Of a stretch of 64,000 bases of DNA, positions 1 to 9,897 are shown in pieces. The position numbers were made by a program, and so were the translations under genes. Source of the stretch: Dictyobacter vulcani (GTDB lineage: Bacteria > Chloroflexota > Ktedonobacteria > Ktedonobacterales > Ktedonobacteraceae); the NCBI RefSeq assembly GCF_008974265.1, contig NZ_BKZW01000002.1, positions 1,364,001-1,428,000 on the forward strand, written 5' to 3'. The notes below the pieces were generated by a model. That model saw nothing but the letters and a program-made list of their open reading frames with translations. It did no database searches and had not been told where the DNA came from. Numbering within the stretch: the first letter of the stretch is position 1; the number at the start of each line of letters is the position of its first letter.

Positions 1-231
1 CCAATAGCGCGCATTCGCCATATCTATCGCGTTATTCTGATAGACATCTTTACGCTTCTCGACACGATTGCCCGCTGGATCCTGATACTGCTGGCGCTGG
101 CTTTGCACATAGTTGCCGCCCTGCTGAACATTCTGCTCCGTCACATCATTGTACTCTTGATAGGGATATCCCCCACCCTGCTGATTGGGATATTGTGGAT
201 CGTTGTTGTATGAATTCCGTTGATTTGGCAT
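1..231 (-). CDS. N-terminal part of a Gln/Asn-rich protein, cut by the window edge
   Basis: Only the first 77 codons are present; the reading frame is still open at base 1. The start ATG (229-231) follows an excellent Shine-Dalgarno (AAAGGAGG) 7-8 bases away. The N-terminus is a disordered stretch rich in Gln, Asn, Tyr and Gly, followed by a charged segment ending in MANARYW. In Ktedonobacteria similar tails (DPAGNR-type motif, then a conserved ARYW-like block) precede short YggT-like or other membrane domains. That assignment is my inference, because the membrane part lies outside the window. It is divergent from the CmpX-like gene at 632. Confidence 0.7.
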   Translation of the reverse strand, partial: MPNQRNSYNNDPQYPNQQGGGYPYQEYNDVTEQNVQQGGNYVQSQRQQYQDPAGNRVEKRKDVYQNNAIDMANARYW

Positions 232-631
232 TAAAAGACCTCCTTTGTCCATTACACTGACAAGACTGCCCGTATCATACCATTTATAATCGTGTAGGCG
301 AAGTTACTGGTATGCCAGGGTTATGGATAAAAGCAAATAGATAATAAAAAAAGCTCTTTTATTACACGTATCAAGTCAACAGAAAGTAGCGGCAGCGCTG
401 CCGGTACGACAGGTCTCCCTAACCGAAAAGTATCGGGCTCAAGACCTGCCGTTACAATGAAACATTTTTAGAATCTGTATTCATAATGGTCCTGTATACC
501 GTACTAAATAAGATGAAGTTTTTGCGGTATTCATCCATGAAAACTTTGCACTTATTGGTAGTAGATTTTGATCGCTACACCGGTTGAATGTACATCTGTA
601 ATAGTCGCCTTAAAAAGAAAGGGATTCCTCA
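232..631. other. Intergenic region with one dispersed-repeat copy
   Basis: This 400-base divergent gap holds the promoters of both neighbours. At 386-407 it carries a copy of the dispersed repeat core (GCGGCAGCGCTGCCGGTAC), followed by the usual GACAGGTCTCC and AACCGAAAAGTAT tail. I see no coding potential that competes with the flanking genes. Confidence 0.5.
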
Positions 632-1656
632 ATGACAGTAGTCACCGATTGGGGTACAGCTATTATGAGTTCATTTGCCAACGCTGTGAATTTAATCCTC
701 GCGTTTATTCCACGGCTGCTTGGCTTTGCTATTATCTTAATTGTTGGTTTATTGCTGGCATCTGCGATCAGCAAAGGGTTGACCCTCTTGCTGCGCAAAG
801 TTGGCTTTGATCGCCTCGGTCAGCGCATTGGTTTACAGCGCTTCGAGCAAAACATGAATATCAGTATGGATGCCGCTGGCCTGCTAGGGCGTCTGGTTTA
901 CTGGTTTATCGTGTTGATCTTCCTGGTAGCAGCGGCCGACGCCCTGGGTGTTCCAGCAGTTAGCAATGTTTTGAGTAGCATTGTTAGCTTCCTGCCAAAT
1001 GTGTTTGTGGCTATTCTGGTACTCTTCCTGGGTACGCTGCTGGCTACATTCGTGGCAGACATCGTGCGAGGTATGACCGCCTCCGCTAATGTTGGCAATC
1101 CTAATGTCTTTTCGGCGATTGCCCGTTACCTGATCGTAGGCTTCTCCGTTTTGATCGCCCTGGAGCAACTCAATATCGCTCCCGCTCTGATCAACGAGTT
1201 ATTCGGAGCCATCGTTGCTGGTGGTGCGCTGGCCTTTGGTCTGGCTTTCGGCCTGGGTGGTCGTGACGCTGCACAGCGTTTACTTGCTCGCAGTGAAGGA
1301 ACCGTCAGTGCATTTAGCACCGCAGCCGCTGAGGGTAAGCTGAAAACCAATATCAGCCAGCCAGCCAATCCTGCTAACGATCCTTATGCACAGGGACAGG
1401 TTCCCGCCTATGATGCACGGACCCAGCAGGTTCCAAACAACTACAATGCACCGGTTCAACAGCAGGCCCTGCTTATAATCCACCAGCCCAGCAGCAGGCT
1501 CCTGTCTACAATGCACCGGTTCAGCAGCAGGATCCTACCTATCGACCACAGCAGCAGGCCCCTGCACAGCAGCCACCATACGAGCCTCCTACGCAGCGGA
1601 TTTCACAAAATGATCCACAGCGCCAGGTACCACCGTATGAGAATACACAGGGCTAA
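632..1656 (+). CDS. CmpX-like / mechanosensitive-channel-type membrane protein (frameshifted near its end)
   Basis: Residues 1-220 contain about five hydrophobic helices: two long N-terminal ones (around 12-50), then pairs near 85-145 and 165-215 with a Gly/Ala-rich last helix (AFGLAFGLGGRDAAQ). This is the conserved TM-helix arrangement of CmpX/small-conductance channel-like proteins; the beta domain of a true MscS is absent. The tail is a Pro/Gln/Tyr-rich disordered segment. The raw frame runs into nonsense after residue 278. Adding one C to the CCC run at 1467-1469 restores repeats of the type APVYNAPVQQQ and a stop at 1654-1656. The ATG follows AAAGGGATTCCTCA, a weak ribosome site. A role in osmotic or membrane-tension response is an inference. 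Confidence 0.75.
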
Positions 1657-1686
1657 CTATCAACCTGTATAAGTTTTTATCAAGCC

Positions 1687-1729
1687 AGAAAAGGACATCG
1701 GGTATAATCCTACCTGATGTCCTTTTTTA
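1687..1729. terminator. Bidirectional Rho-independent terminator
   Basis: The stem AAAGGACATC/GATGTCCTTT, continued inward by GGT/ACC around an AATCCT loop, is followed by a T run on the plus strand and preceded by an A run. It sits between the converging CmpX-like gene and the permease gene and can serve both. Confidence 0.8.
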
Positions 1730-1833
1730 TATTGCTTATATCGCTGGTGAAAGGCAAAGGCTATGCACCATTTTAATAATTCAGCAGTGATTAAAGCGTG
1801 GTCCGCGATGCCTGAAGATAATAACACTCCTGT

Positions 1834-3239
1834 TCATTCTCCCTGTACAAGCTGTTTACGCATAAATATGATCAGGGCAGCGCCGATGAGGAGCCAGACG
1901 CCGACTACGATCGGGACAAAGCTGAGCGGCGCTGGCCCTGGTGCGATGAACGCGGCTACAAAGATTGCGGCCATCAAGATGGTACTGACGATGGGCATAA
2001 GGCCGTGGCGTAGCAGGCTGAACTGGCTGCGGCGCTGTTGTCTGAAGAAGCGCAAGCAGGCTATATTGACCAGGATATAGATGGGCAGGATTAATAGGGC
2101 GTCGAGGGTACCCAGGAATGAGAAGGCGGTGATCGGTGTTAAAAAGAGCCCTAAGGGAATGCCGCAGATTAGCGCGAAGAGACATAGGAGCGTGATGGCG
2201 CCAATGGGGGTATGGTGTGTGCGGTGGGCTAGCGCCGTCCAGCGTGGCAGCAGGCCATCGCGTCCAACCGTATAGATGATGCGGGCGCCACCATTAATAA
2301 TCGCCAGGGCGGCACTGAAGAAGGAGAGCGTGCCCGCCAGATCAATGATACTGGCAAACAGGCTACCGCTGAAATGGCGACCAATCGTATCAAATGGCGC
2401 TGGATCATTAGCATAGCCGCTGGCCATATTCTGGATACCATACCCGATGGTGGCTGTATAGGCTATCAGGATATAAAAGATACCCACCACCAGCATCGAG
2501 CCAAAGACGGCCCGGGGAATATTACGGTGAGGATTAGCGGTCTCCTCGCCCAGCGTGGCTGCCGTTTCAAAGCCGATAAAGCTCAGGACCGCCAGGATAA
2601 TACCTACTGTCAGATCACCACCTTTGGGAACCTGGTTGACACTGAATGGAGCCAGACTTAAGCCGCCCTGGCTGCCCACATGGAAAAAGATCAGGGCCGC
2701 CAGGATCAGGCAGATTCCCATTTCAAAGACCAGTAAGGTCATATCGACCTGCAACGATTGGCGAATGCCTGTATAGCAGAGGGCAAAGACGATACCCACC
2801 GCCAGCACAAACCAGATGATCCAACTGACATTCAGGCCAGACCAGCGTAATACCAGTACCTGGATATTGGCGCTCATCAGGACAAAAGAATAAGGCGCGC
2901 CCACCGCCACCGCGGCCAATCCTAACCAGCCTGTCAGAAAACCCCAATGGGCATTGAGTCCTGTCCGCACATAGGTATAGGCCGAGCCACTGGAAGGCAG
3001 CTCGCGTGATAATTCACTATACTGATTCGCCACCAGCAGCGCGACGACAAACCCGATCACATAGCACAGAGGAATGGCCGCCCCGACCAGTCCAGCCTGA
3101 GGAATCGTATTAAAAAAGATCGAGGCCGCCGGCGACATCACCGCTACTGAAATCACCACGGCATGGCGCAGACCAAGCACACCCTTACCAAGCGTGGCTC
3201 AACAGGGGCTGCCACCAGCGGAGAAGATTCATCCTGCAT
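1834..3239 (-). CDS. APC-superfamily amino acid permease (frameshift near the N-terminus)
   Basis: About twelve hydrophobic segments span the 460-residue product. The first helix carries the amino-acid-permease signature (VISVAVMSPAASIFF and IPQAG), and the GETxxNPHRNIPRAVF motif of APC transporters lies after helix 6. The longest single frame begins at a GTG (3180) with no ribosome site. An ATG at 3237-3239 behind AAGGAG starts MQDESSPLVAAPVEPRL, and one extra G in the pair at 3188-3189 joins it to GKGVLGLRHAVV. I therefore place the start at 3239. Likely role: proton-coupled amino acid or polyamine uptake; the substrate cannot be told from sequence. Confidence 0.85.
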
Positions 3240-3286
3240 ATATGCACTCCTTGCAAAATAGAGCATAGATAAATGAAGCTGTTTGC

Positions 3287-4662
3287 CTAAGAAGATGTGT
3301 CCTCTCTTGCTTGCTTTATAGATGTACCTTGAACAGGATGCGAAATAGAGCTATGATCGAGCGCAAATAAGCGTTGCAGATAGTCATTGAGAAACAGCCC
3401 CTGTGGATCAAGTTCAGCCCGGATGCGTTGGAAGTCCTGCCAGCGGGATAGAGGCTGGCTAGCGTTGTGCCGTCCTGCGTATGCATTTTTCCCCAATGTG
3501 GTCGGCCCTGGTAGCGCTTGAAGATCGTTTCGATTTGCTGGAAATATTCACGATACGCCATACCTTTATACATATGGACCGCGATATAGGCGGAAGGGCG
3601 TTGATAGGCCGGACTCAACCAGATATCATCCTCATGGACAAAGCGACACTCAACCGGAAAATGGACCTGTGTATGGTGGGTGCTAATACTCTCTTTAATC
3701 TCAGCCAGGACCGTGGTAAAATGCTCAACCGGAATATTATATTCCATCTCCTGAAAGCGCACCATGCGCGGAGTCGCATAGACACGATGGCTATAATCGA
3801 CTTCACTGACCGACGCCACACCCAGAGCAGAGACATTACTGATCGACTTCGATAACGGCGGCAGCAGGCGACAACTTTCCGAGAGCAGCCAGTAGAGTCC
3901 ATTCTCCAACACCACCTTATTAAAGCGACTCCAGAGATTACTGCCCGTCAGCACCGCACTGGTCTGATTTAAAAACTTTGTCTGCACCGCCTCGGTATGG
4001 GGAAACCAGTAGAACTCGAAATGGTCATTGCTATTCTTATAGTCTTCAAGCTGCACCAGACAGTCACTGAGCTTTTCGCGCTGACTTTTGAAGTGCAGGC
4101 GTTTGGCCGGCACCACCCGTAGTTTGACTTTCGCAATAACGCCCAGCGCGCCCAGCGCTACCTGAGCGGCTTTAAAGATCTCAGGATGCTGTTCATCCGA
4201 GCATTCGAGGATCTCTCCATTGGCGGTGATCAATGTTAAGCCGACCACCTGTGTGGATAGTGAGCCGAAGTGGACACCCGTCCCATGCGTACCAGTACTG
4301 ATCGCGCCCGCGATACTCTGCACATCGATATCGCCCAGATTTTCCTGTGCCAGCCCCTGTGCCAGCAATCTATTGCCCAGCAACTTGAGCCGTGTTCCGC
4401 CCAAGACTGTGGCTGTGCCGCCTTCGGCATCAATCGATTCAATACCCTGGAGCTTATCCAGCGACAACAAAATATCATTGGTCTTGGCCAGAGGGGTAAA
4501 AGAATGGCCCGCGCCCACCACACGTACATGGTGCCCCTCGCGACTATATTTACCAATCAAGTCAGCAAGCTCTTCGATGCTTGCGGGCTTCACCAGTTGA
4601 CGAATATTAGATGCTACTGAACCAGACCAGTTATGCCAGGATTGTGTTTTTGCCATTGCCAT
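3287..4662 (-). CDS. FAD-linked sugar-lactone oxidase (ALO/GULO family; frameshift near the C-terminus)
   Basis: The N-terminal FAD_binding_4 (PCMH) domain, about residues 15-190, has the VVGAGHSFTPLA motif whose His carries flavin in this family, and STGTHGTG. The C-terminal ALO domain contains HWGK before the end. The long frame derails after SLYP. One more C in the run at 3444-3446 gives RWQDFQRIRAELDPQG and FLNDYLQRLF, the classic ALO ending, with the stop at 3287. The start at 4662 (MAMAKTQSW) sits 11 bases after GAAGGAG. Such enzymes oxidise gulono-, galactono- or arabinono-1,4-lactones or alditols. It is co-directional and 23 bases downstream of the racemase-fold gene, probably in one operon. 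Confidence 0.85.
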
Positions 4663-4685
4663 AAAATGGGGGTCTCCTTCGTTAG

Positions 4686-5926
4686 TTATAGGAAGCATTG
4701 GCCGTCGCCACGATAGGTGGGGATTTCTTCGTTGATGGTGCCATTTGAGACCAGCAGGAGGGTCTTGAAGCGTTCGCAGAGTTCGCCGGCTTTACTGTGG
4801 CGTAGAAAGATGGGATCGCCGGGCTTGAGTTTTAATGGTCCTGGATAGTGTACAGGGGTTTGTACTTCGCCAGCGCCTTCCAGGGGATCCAGGCGGGCTC
4901 CGGTTGGCAGATAGGGTTGAGGTTGTTTGTCGCGGCCGACCGCTCCGGAGGCGATATAGCCACCTCCAAGGCAGGTATAGATGCCTCGATGGGCCTGGCG
5001 GACGATCTCGATGGCAAAGCCGGCGGCGGCCTGGTAGCGGAAGTCGCGATAATTGTCAAACAGGGCCGGAGCATAGAAGCCAGAGCCGACCGTGATCTCG
5101 GTTACGCCTGCCTCGGCACGGGTGGTATGCAGGCTGCCTGTGCCACCTCCGTTGACAAAGCGTAGCGCCGGCAGGTGATAACTTTCGATCAGTTTGAGTG
5201 TGGCCGTTCGGCGGGCCGCGACCTCGCGGATCGAGCGCTGCTTGAGATAGCGCACCAGCCGATTTTTGGCGGCGCTCTTCGGATACTGATCACCGACCCC
5301 GGCGACCTGAGCTTCATAGCCCATAATACCGGCCAGCGCTACATGTGGTGCCGCGACAATACTGTTCAGGACGGGACGTATCTGTTCCAGGGTACGCAGC
5401 GGGCTGCGCCAGACGCCAAAATGGAGTCCAGGCAGACTCAAGGCCATATCCAGGTCCAGGCAGACAGGAATACAGACCTCTTGTTGGCTGGCGATGGTTT
5501 CAATCTGCTGGATATGGTCCACACTATCGATCATCAGGGTGATCTGCGCACCTTCCGCGATGGCCCGGGCGACCGCCGAAATATCTTCGGCGTGCCAGGT
5601 GGGATAGCCGACGAGCAGATCCTGAAATCCCAGGGACGCCAGATAGATGGCTTCGCGGGCCGTAAAGCACATGATCCTTGAAAGCAAGGATCGGCTGCCA
5701 GGATACGTCTGAGTACTTCGACACTGCGGATCGACTTGGAGGCGATGCGGATGCGTTTACCACCAGCGCGGCTGATGATCTGCTGGATATTTTGCTCCAG
5801 CAGATCCAGATCCAGATAGGCCAATGGCAATGTATGGCCGGCAAAGACTTTCTTATAGTATTCATAGTCGTGTGTGCTGGTAGTCACGGTGGGCGAGAGA
5901 GCGGGCGAATCGGTGGATATGTGCAC
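4686..5926 (-). CDS. Alanine-racemase-fold PLP enzyme (DSD1 / D-threonine-aldolase-like; frameshifted)
   Basis: The N-terminal part (YLDLDLLEQNIQ, then IRIASKSIRS) has the PLP-lysine region of the alanine racemase N-terminal barrel. The remainder carries MIDSVDHI, VNGGGTGS and the C-terminal beta domain with GGGYIASGAVGRD. The two parts lie in different frames; one extra base in the CC at 5676-5677 (GGG for GG in the mRNA) joins ADPCFQG to IMCFTAREA. The GTG start (5924-5926) has AAAGGAG nine bases upstream. Members act on D-threonine, D-serine or related hydroxy-amino acids; this substrate is unknown. It is the first gene of a probable unit with the lactone oxidase. Confidence 0.8.
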
Positions 5927-6053
5927 TGGCGGGCTCCTTTGCGCTAGACTGCCGGCTGAGCGCTTCCTTGCTCAGCTTGCATAAAGCGTAACCATTTCAA
6001 ATGGATAAGTCAAGGAAATACGGCCAGCAAACGCCACTACCACCGGGTACACA

Positions 6054-6551
6054 TTATTTGATGCGCTTCCACTCGGCCAGCTGAGTGCGTAATTCCTGAA
6101 TTAATTGCTCAGGCAAGCCCACAAAGAGACCCTGTCCATTGGTATCGAGGACACGGGTGAGGAAAGTACGTTGATCCAGTTCTACCACACCAGAGACCTT
6201 GATTGGTGGCGGACCTGGCACGATCCACAGCTTCCCATGACGCGCCAGCAGCTCAAGTTCTTCTCGGTATTGAGACACCTTGAAGGCCAGCTGGATGATC
6301 ATATGTGCCGGCTGCTGTACCTCGATACGCAGGCCAATCTGCATCGTATCCTTGCCTGGATGAGCATACCACCAGGTACAAAGGGCCTCGCTCTCCTCTC
6401 CCTGTTCGGTGGAAGCCAGAATCGCCAGATCGGGCCGATCCGAAATATCCACCCAGACCACCGCAAAGATCTGCTGCTGCAGATTCATCTGACTGATCTC
6501 ATCAATAGGCAACGCCAATCGTCGTAACTCATCAATAGTATGCTCTTCCAT
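6054..6551 (-). CDS. Conserved hypothetical protein, about 165 aa
   Basis: A soluble mixed alpha/beta protein with no signal peptide or recognised motif. It contains IFAVVWVDISDRPDLAIL and a C-terminal segment about TNGQGLFVGLPEQLI. The long frame extends upstream to 6632, but its first 27 residues are translated from the dispersed repeat at 6577-6638, so I start at the ATG at 6549-6551 (MEEHTIDELRR), which has a purine-rich AAGAAGA in front. Function unknown. No close partner gene: it lies after the racemase-fold operon promoter and before the inverted repeat. Confidence 0.65.
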   Translation of the reverse strand: MEEHTIDELRRLALPIDEISQMNLQQQIFAVVWVDISDRPDLAILASTEQGEESEALCTWWYAHPGKDTMQIGLRIEVQQPAHMIIQLAFKVSQYREELELLARHGKLWIVPGPPPIKVSGVVELDQRTFLTRVLDTNGQGLFVGLPEQLIQELRTQLAEWKRIK

Positions 6552-6576
6552 CTGTATCTTCTTTCTTTCTTCCGTT

Positions 6577-6818
6577 CGTAGCGGCAACGCTAGCCGCTGC
6601 GACCCGTTCACGTACGCATAAAGCAACCTCAACGTAACGACAGCGCTAGCCGCTGTCCCCGCTCCACGTACTTACAACCCGTACCCGTAGCAGCGGTCTC
6701 CACTCTGCGTGTAAGGCTTACTTGTGCGTGGAGAGGGGGCGGCCGTGAAGGCCGCCGTTACGTTGAGGTTGCTTTATGCGTACGTGAACGGGTCGCAGCG
6801 GCTAGCGCTGCCGCTACT
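6577..6818. repeat. 61-bp near-perfect inverted repeat pair with a 118-bp centre
   Basis: Bases 6578-6638 and 6757-6817 are reverse complements with one mismatch. Both carry the dispersed-repeat core (GTAGCGGCAGCGCTAGCCGC) plus a private extension ending in GAGGTTGCTTTATGCG. The centre contains further GTAACGACAGCGCTAGCCGC-like pieces. Together they could fold into a long hairpin between two genes. Confidence 0.85.
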
Positions 6819-6887
6819 GGCTTTAAGGTTGAGATATATGTTACACTATATTCAATCCGTTGACAAAACGGATTATTGGGGAGTTGT

Positions 6888-6995
6888 ATGGATCATAATA
6901 ATAAGCTACGACAACAGAACATAGCATTACAGCAGCAACAAGGAAACCAGCCTGATATGAGGTCTGGTTTGTTGCCCATGCTCTCGACTCCCTGA
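6888..6995 (+). CDS. Possible small protein, 35 aa
   Basis: An ATG preceded by GGGGAG at ideal spacing opens a 35-codon frame rich in Gln and Asn (MDHNNKLRQQ...LPMLSTP). A TTGACA lies just upstream at 6860, and a strong terminator follows the stop by about 25 bases. This makes a compact transcription unit, but nothing else supports translation and no family is recognised. It could equally be a small RNA. Confidence 0.35.
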   Translation: MDHNNKLRQQNIALQQQQGNQPDMRSGLLPMLSTP

Positions 6996-7019
6996 CAAAA
7001 AAAGTAGCAGATGCACAAA

Positions 7020-7056
7020 TCGCCAGCCCTTGCTCGAAGGGCTGGCGATTTTTTTG
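7020..7056 (+). terminator. Rho-independent terminator
   Basis: AATCGCCAGCCCTT and AAGGGCTGGCGATT form a 14-bp stem around GCTCG, followed by TTTTTTT. It ends the short unit at 6888 and insulates the LysE gene. Confidence 0.9.
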
Positions 7057-7099
7057 TGTGTCGATGTACATCCAATTTTACGAGGAATGGAAAAAGATA

Positions 7100-7720
7100 A
7101 TGGACATGAGTTTTCTGCTTAGAGGATTACTGATCGGACTCTCGGTGGCGGCTGTGGTGGGTCCGATGAGCGTGCTGTGTATTCAGCGCACGCTGCACAA
7201 AGGTCTGCGCTACGGTTTGATCTCAGGATTAGGTGTAGCGACCGCCGATGGGTTGTATGGTGTCATTGCTGGCTTTGGCTTAACCGTCATTGCCACTTTC
7301 CTCCTAAACCAGCAAACATGGGTGCGCATTATCGGTGGAATTTTCTTGATCTATCTGGGTATCAAGACGCTGCTTACGCGGCCCGCTGAGAAGGCTGCGA
7401 CGGCAACAGGTGCCAGCAGTTTTCTGGGAGCCTATCTCTCTACCTTCTTGCTGACCCTGACCAATCCACTAACCATCCTCTCCTTTGCCGCCATCTTCGC
7501 AGGACTGGGCGTGGGGAGTACCAAAAACAGTATCATGACGGCTTTGCTGGTAGTCATAGGCGTCTTTTTGGGATCAACCCTCTGGTGGTGTCTCCTCATC
7601 GGCGGTGTGAGTCTGGTACGTGAAAAATTCACGCCCCAATGGATGCTCTGGATCAACCGCATCTCGGGTCTTGTTATTATGATCTTTGGCCTGCTGGCTC
7701 TTTTTAGTCTGAAAAGGTAA
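7100..7720 (+). CDS. LysE/RhtB-family exporter
   Basis: About 206 residues with six hydrophobic helices. The first helix ends in VVGPMSVLCIQRTL, matching the LysE signature (GPN/GPM...QR), and helix 3 carries IIGGIFLIYLGIKTLL. The LTNPLTILSFAAIF motif in the middle is typical. The frame is open further upstream through the preceding terminator region; the ATG at 7100 (MDMSFLLRG) has a GAGGAATGG purine block 14 bases upstream and fits the family length. Family role: efflux of basic or small amino acids, lactones or metabolites across the inner membrane. The substrate is not predictable. Confidence 0.85.
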   Translation: MDMSFLLRGLLIGLSVAAVVGPMSVLCIQRTLHKGLRYGLISGLGVATADGLYGVIAGFGLTVIATFLLNQQTWVRIIGGIFLIYLGIKTLLTRPAEKAATATGASSFLGAYLSTFLLTLTNPLTILSFAAIFAGLGVGSTKNSIMTALLVVIGVFLGSTLWWCLLIGGVSLVREKFTPQWMLWINRISGLVIMIFGLLALFSLKR

Positions 7721-7747
7721 TAAGCGTGCGTTTGTGGACGGGAAGAG

Positions 7748-7774
7748 GTTGCAGCGGCAAGCGCTGCCGGTACA
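7748..7774. repeat. Dispersed repeat copy (family A core)
   Basis: GCAGCGGCAAGCGCTGCCGG followed by TAC lies in the short gap between the LysE gene and the ThDP enzyme. Confidence 0.6.
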
Positions 7775-7833
7775 CGCGGGGGGATATGATGTACAATTGA
7801 GGGGAATATTTGTCTGGTAAGAAAGGAAGTTTT

Positions 7834-9417
7834 ATGGCTACTGTACGAGAAGAAACCTTTCGTTTGTTGCGTGAGTTGGGGATGACGACTATTTTTGGGA
7901 ATCCGGGTTCGACGGAACTGCCATTTTTGCGCGATTATCCGGCGGATTTTCGCTATGTACTGGGGTTGCAGGAGGCGTCGGTGGTGGCAATGGCGGATGG
8001 GTATGCTCAGGCCAGTGGGCGGGCAGCATTTGTTAATTTGCATACTGCGCCCGGCGTGGGCAATGCTATGGGGAGTATCGTGACCGCCTTTCATCAGCGG
8101 ACTCCGCTGGTGATTACGGCGGGACAACAGGTGCGTGCGATGATGGCTCTGGAGCCGCTGCTCTTTTCCCAGGAGGCGACGGAGTTGCCGAAGCCATATG
8201 TGAAGTGGAGCTATGAGCCGGCTCGGGCTCAGGATGTGCCAGCCGCGATCGCGCGTGCCTATTATATCGCTTGCCAGCAACCACGTGGACCTGTCTTTGT
8301 GTCTATTCCAATGGATGATTGGGATGTTGAGGTTGAGCCGCTGACCGTACGCGATGTGAATCTGCGCATGGCTCCTGATCCTGCGGTCTTGCAGGAGGTG
8401 GCGGCACAGTTACAGGATAGCAAGAAGCTGGCGCTGGTCGTGGGGGCCGAAGCGGATCGGGATCAGGCCTGGGATGCTCTGATCGCGTTAGCCGAGCGGA
8501 CCCATGCGGCGGTCTGGAAGGCTCCCCTGGCGGGCCGGATTGGTTTTCCTGATAATCATCCATTCTTCCAGGGCGATCTACCTCCGGCCACAAAGGCTCT
8601 GAGCGAGAAACTGTCCAGCTACGATACGGTGCTGGTGGTCGGCGCTCCCGTCTTTCACTATTATCCCTATGTGCCCGGTGCCATCATTAAAGAGGGCACC
8701 AACGTGATTCATATCAGTAATGATCCTGCTGAAGCCGCTCGCATTCAGGTTGGCCGCAGTCTGGTGGGCAATATTGCCCTGACCATTGAGCAACTATTGC
8801 CGCACCTGACTACTGCTGAGCGCGCAAAACCAGCGGCTCGACCGCAACCTCCGGTGCCAGCAGACCAGACGCCGATTCTGCCAGCCTTTGTCATGCATAC
8901 GCTGAGTAAGGTCTTGCCAGAAGAGACCGTGATCCTGGATGAATCACCTTCTACCAATGGTCTCATGCGCAAATATGTGCAGATTACGCAGCCGGGTGGC
9001 TTCTATATGACGGGAAGTGGTGGACTCGGTTTTGCGATGCCTGCGGCGGTCGGTGTCAAGCTGGCGCAGCCCCGGAGACCGGTGGTGGCCGTACTGGGTG
9101 ACGGCTCAAGCATGTACTCGATCCAGTCCTTATGGACGGCGGCGCAGCTAAAGTTGCCAGTACTCTTTATTATCCTGCGCAACGAAACCTATGCCATCCT
9201 GAAAGCCTTCGCCCAATTTGAAAAAGTCGGCGCGCAGATTCCAGGCCTGGACCTACCGGATCTAGATATCGTCAAACTGGCCGAAGGCTTTGGCTGTCAT
9301 GCGCAGAGAATCACGCAACCCGAAGAACTGGCCCCGACCATCCAGTGCCTGCTCCAGTCCAGCACCCCATCAGTCCTGGAAGTCGTAGTAGACACAAAAG
9401 GATCATCCCTGTTATAA
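7834..9417 (+). CDS. mdlC: Thiamine-diphosphate enzyme, benzoylformate decarboxylase-like
   Basis: The 527-residue product has the usual three ThDP domains. The N-terminal domain has GNPGSTELPFL (catalytic Ser) and GLQEASVVAMADGYA with the cofactor-activating Glu, then NLHTAPGVGNAMG. The middle domain is Rossmann-like (about 190-320). The C-terminal domain contains GDGSSMYSIQSLWTAA and the Asn of the ThDP/Mg motif (LRNETYAIL). The order and motifs match benzoylformate decarboxylases, which split benzoylformate or other 2-oxo acids to an aldehyde and CO2. A frame open from 7810 exists, but the ATG at 7834 has AAAGGAAG just upstream. No mandelate-pathway partner lies nearby, so the natural substrate may differ. 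Confidence 0.85.
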   Translation: MATVREETFRLLRELGMTTIFGNPGSTELPFLRDYPADFRYVLGLQEASVVAMADGYAQASGRAAFVNLHTAPGVGNAMGSIVTAFHQRTPLVITAGQQVRAMMALEPLLFSQEATELPKPYVKWSYEPARAQDVPAAIARAYYIACQQPRGPVFVSIPMDDWDVEVEPLTVRDVNLRMAPDPAVLQEVAAQLQDSKKLALVVGAEADRDQAWDALIALAERTHAAVWKAPLAGRIGFPDNHPFFQGDLPPATKALSEKLSSYDTVLVVGAPVFHYYPYVPGAIIKEGTNVIHISNDPAEAARIQVGRSLVGNIALTIEQLLPHLTTAERAKPAARPQPPVPADQTPILPAFVMHTLSKVLPEETVILDESPSTNGLMRKYVQITQPGGFYMTGSGGLGFAMPAAVGVKLAQPRRPVVAVLGDGSSMYSIQSLWTAAQLKLPVLFIILRNETYAILKAFAQFEKVGAQIPGLDLPDLDIVKLAEGFGCHAQRITQPEELAPTIQCLLQSSTPSVLEVVVDTKGSSLL

Positions 9418-9431
9418 AACAAGAAACCAGC

Positions 9432-9883
9432 GTACCGGCAGCGCTGGTCTCCAATACGTTTCATATAAGCGAGACGTTGAGAGATGGTTTGACGTGATCA
9501 GCAAGCAAGGTGTACGTCAAGTGGGCGTCACACGCGGAGGCCGCACTGCTGCGTTTGTGCAGGCCAGTGTGCTCGAACGACGCGCAGTGCTGTGGCACCT
9601 ACACGGATCGTGTGTGCCGTGGCCTGCTCGCGCAGCAACGTGGTGGGAGAGCGCGTGGATCCACCCCGTACCGTATCGGAGAGGATCACGAAACAAGATC
9701 CGTCTCGGTGTAGGCGCCACAGGCATGCGCTGCTCGTTGAGCACCTTGCTCCACCATCACGCCGCATGCTGGCCTCCGCGTGTGGCGCCCACTCGACGTA
9801 CGATCCGCTGCTTTTCTCCACCATATTTTTATGGTCACAAAAGCGCTTAAACGAAATGTATTAGCGACCAGCGCTGTCGGTAC
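9432..9883. mobile_element. 452-bp TIR-bounded, non-coding repeat element (MITE-like), intact copy
   Basis: Both ends carry the 40-bp family-A repeat in inverted orientation (GTACCGGCAGCGCTGGTC... at left; the complement of GTACCGACAGCGCTGGTCGC at right). The interior contains several nested inverted segments: CGCACACGCGGAGGCC-type blocks near both ends and a GGATCACGAAAC stretch. A second copy, interrupted by an IS, lies at 34448-36737. No open frame runs through it with coding character. The gap between the ThDP gene and the hydrolase is filled by this element. Confidence 0.8.
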
Positions 9884-9897
9884 GTCGGTTTCTCGGG

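Noticed and set aside
9500..9850. Overlapping open frames on both strands in the element after the ThDP gene
   Set aside because: They follow from nested inverted repeats, differ between the two copies of the element and have no ribosome sites.
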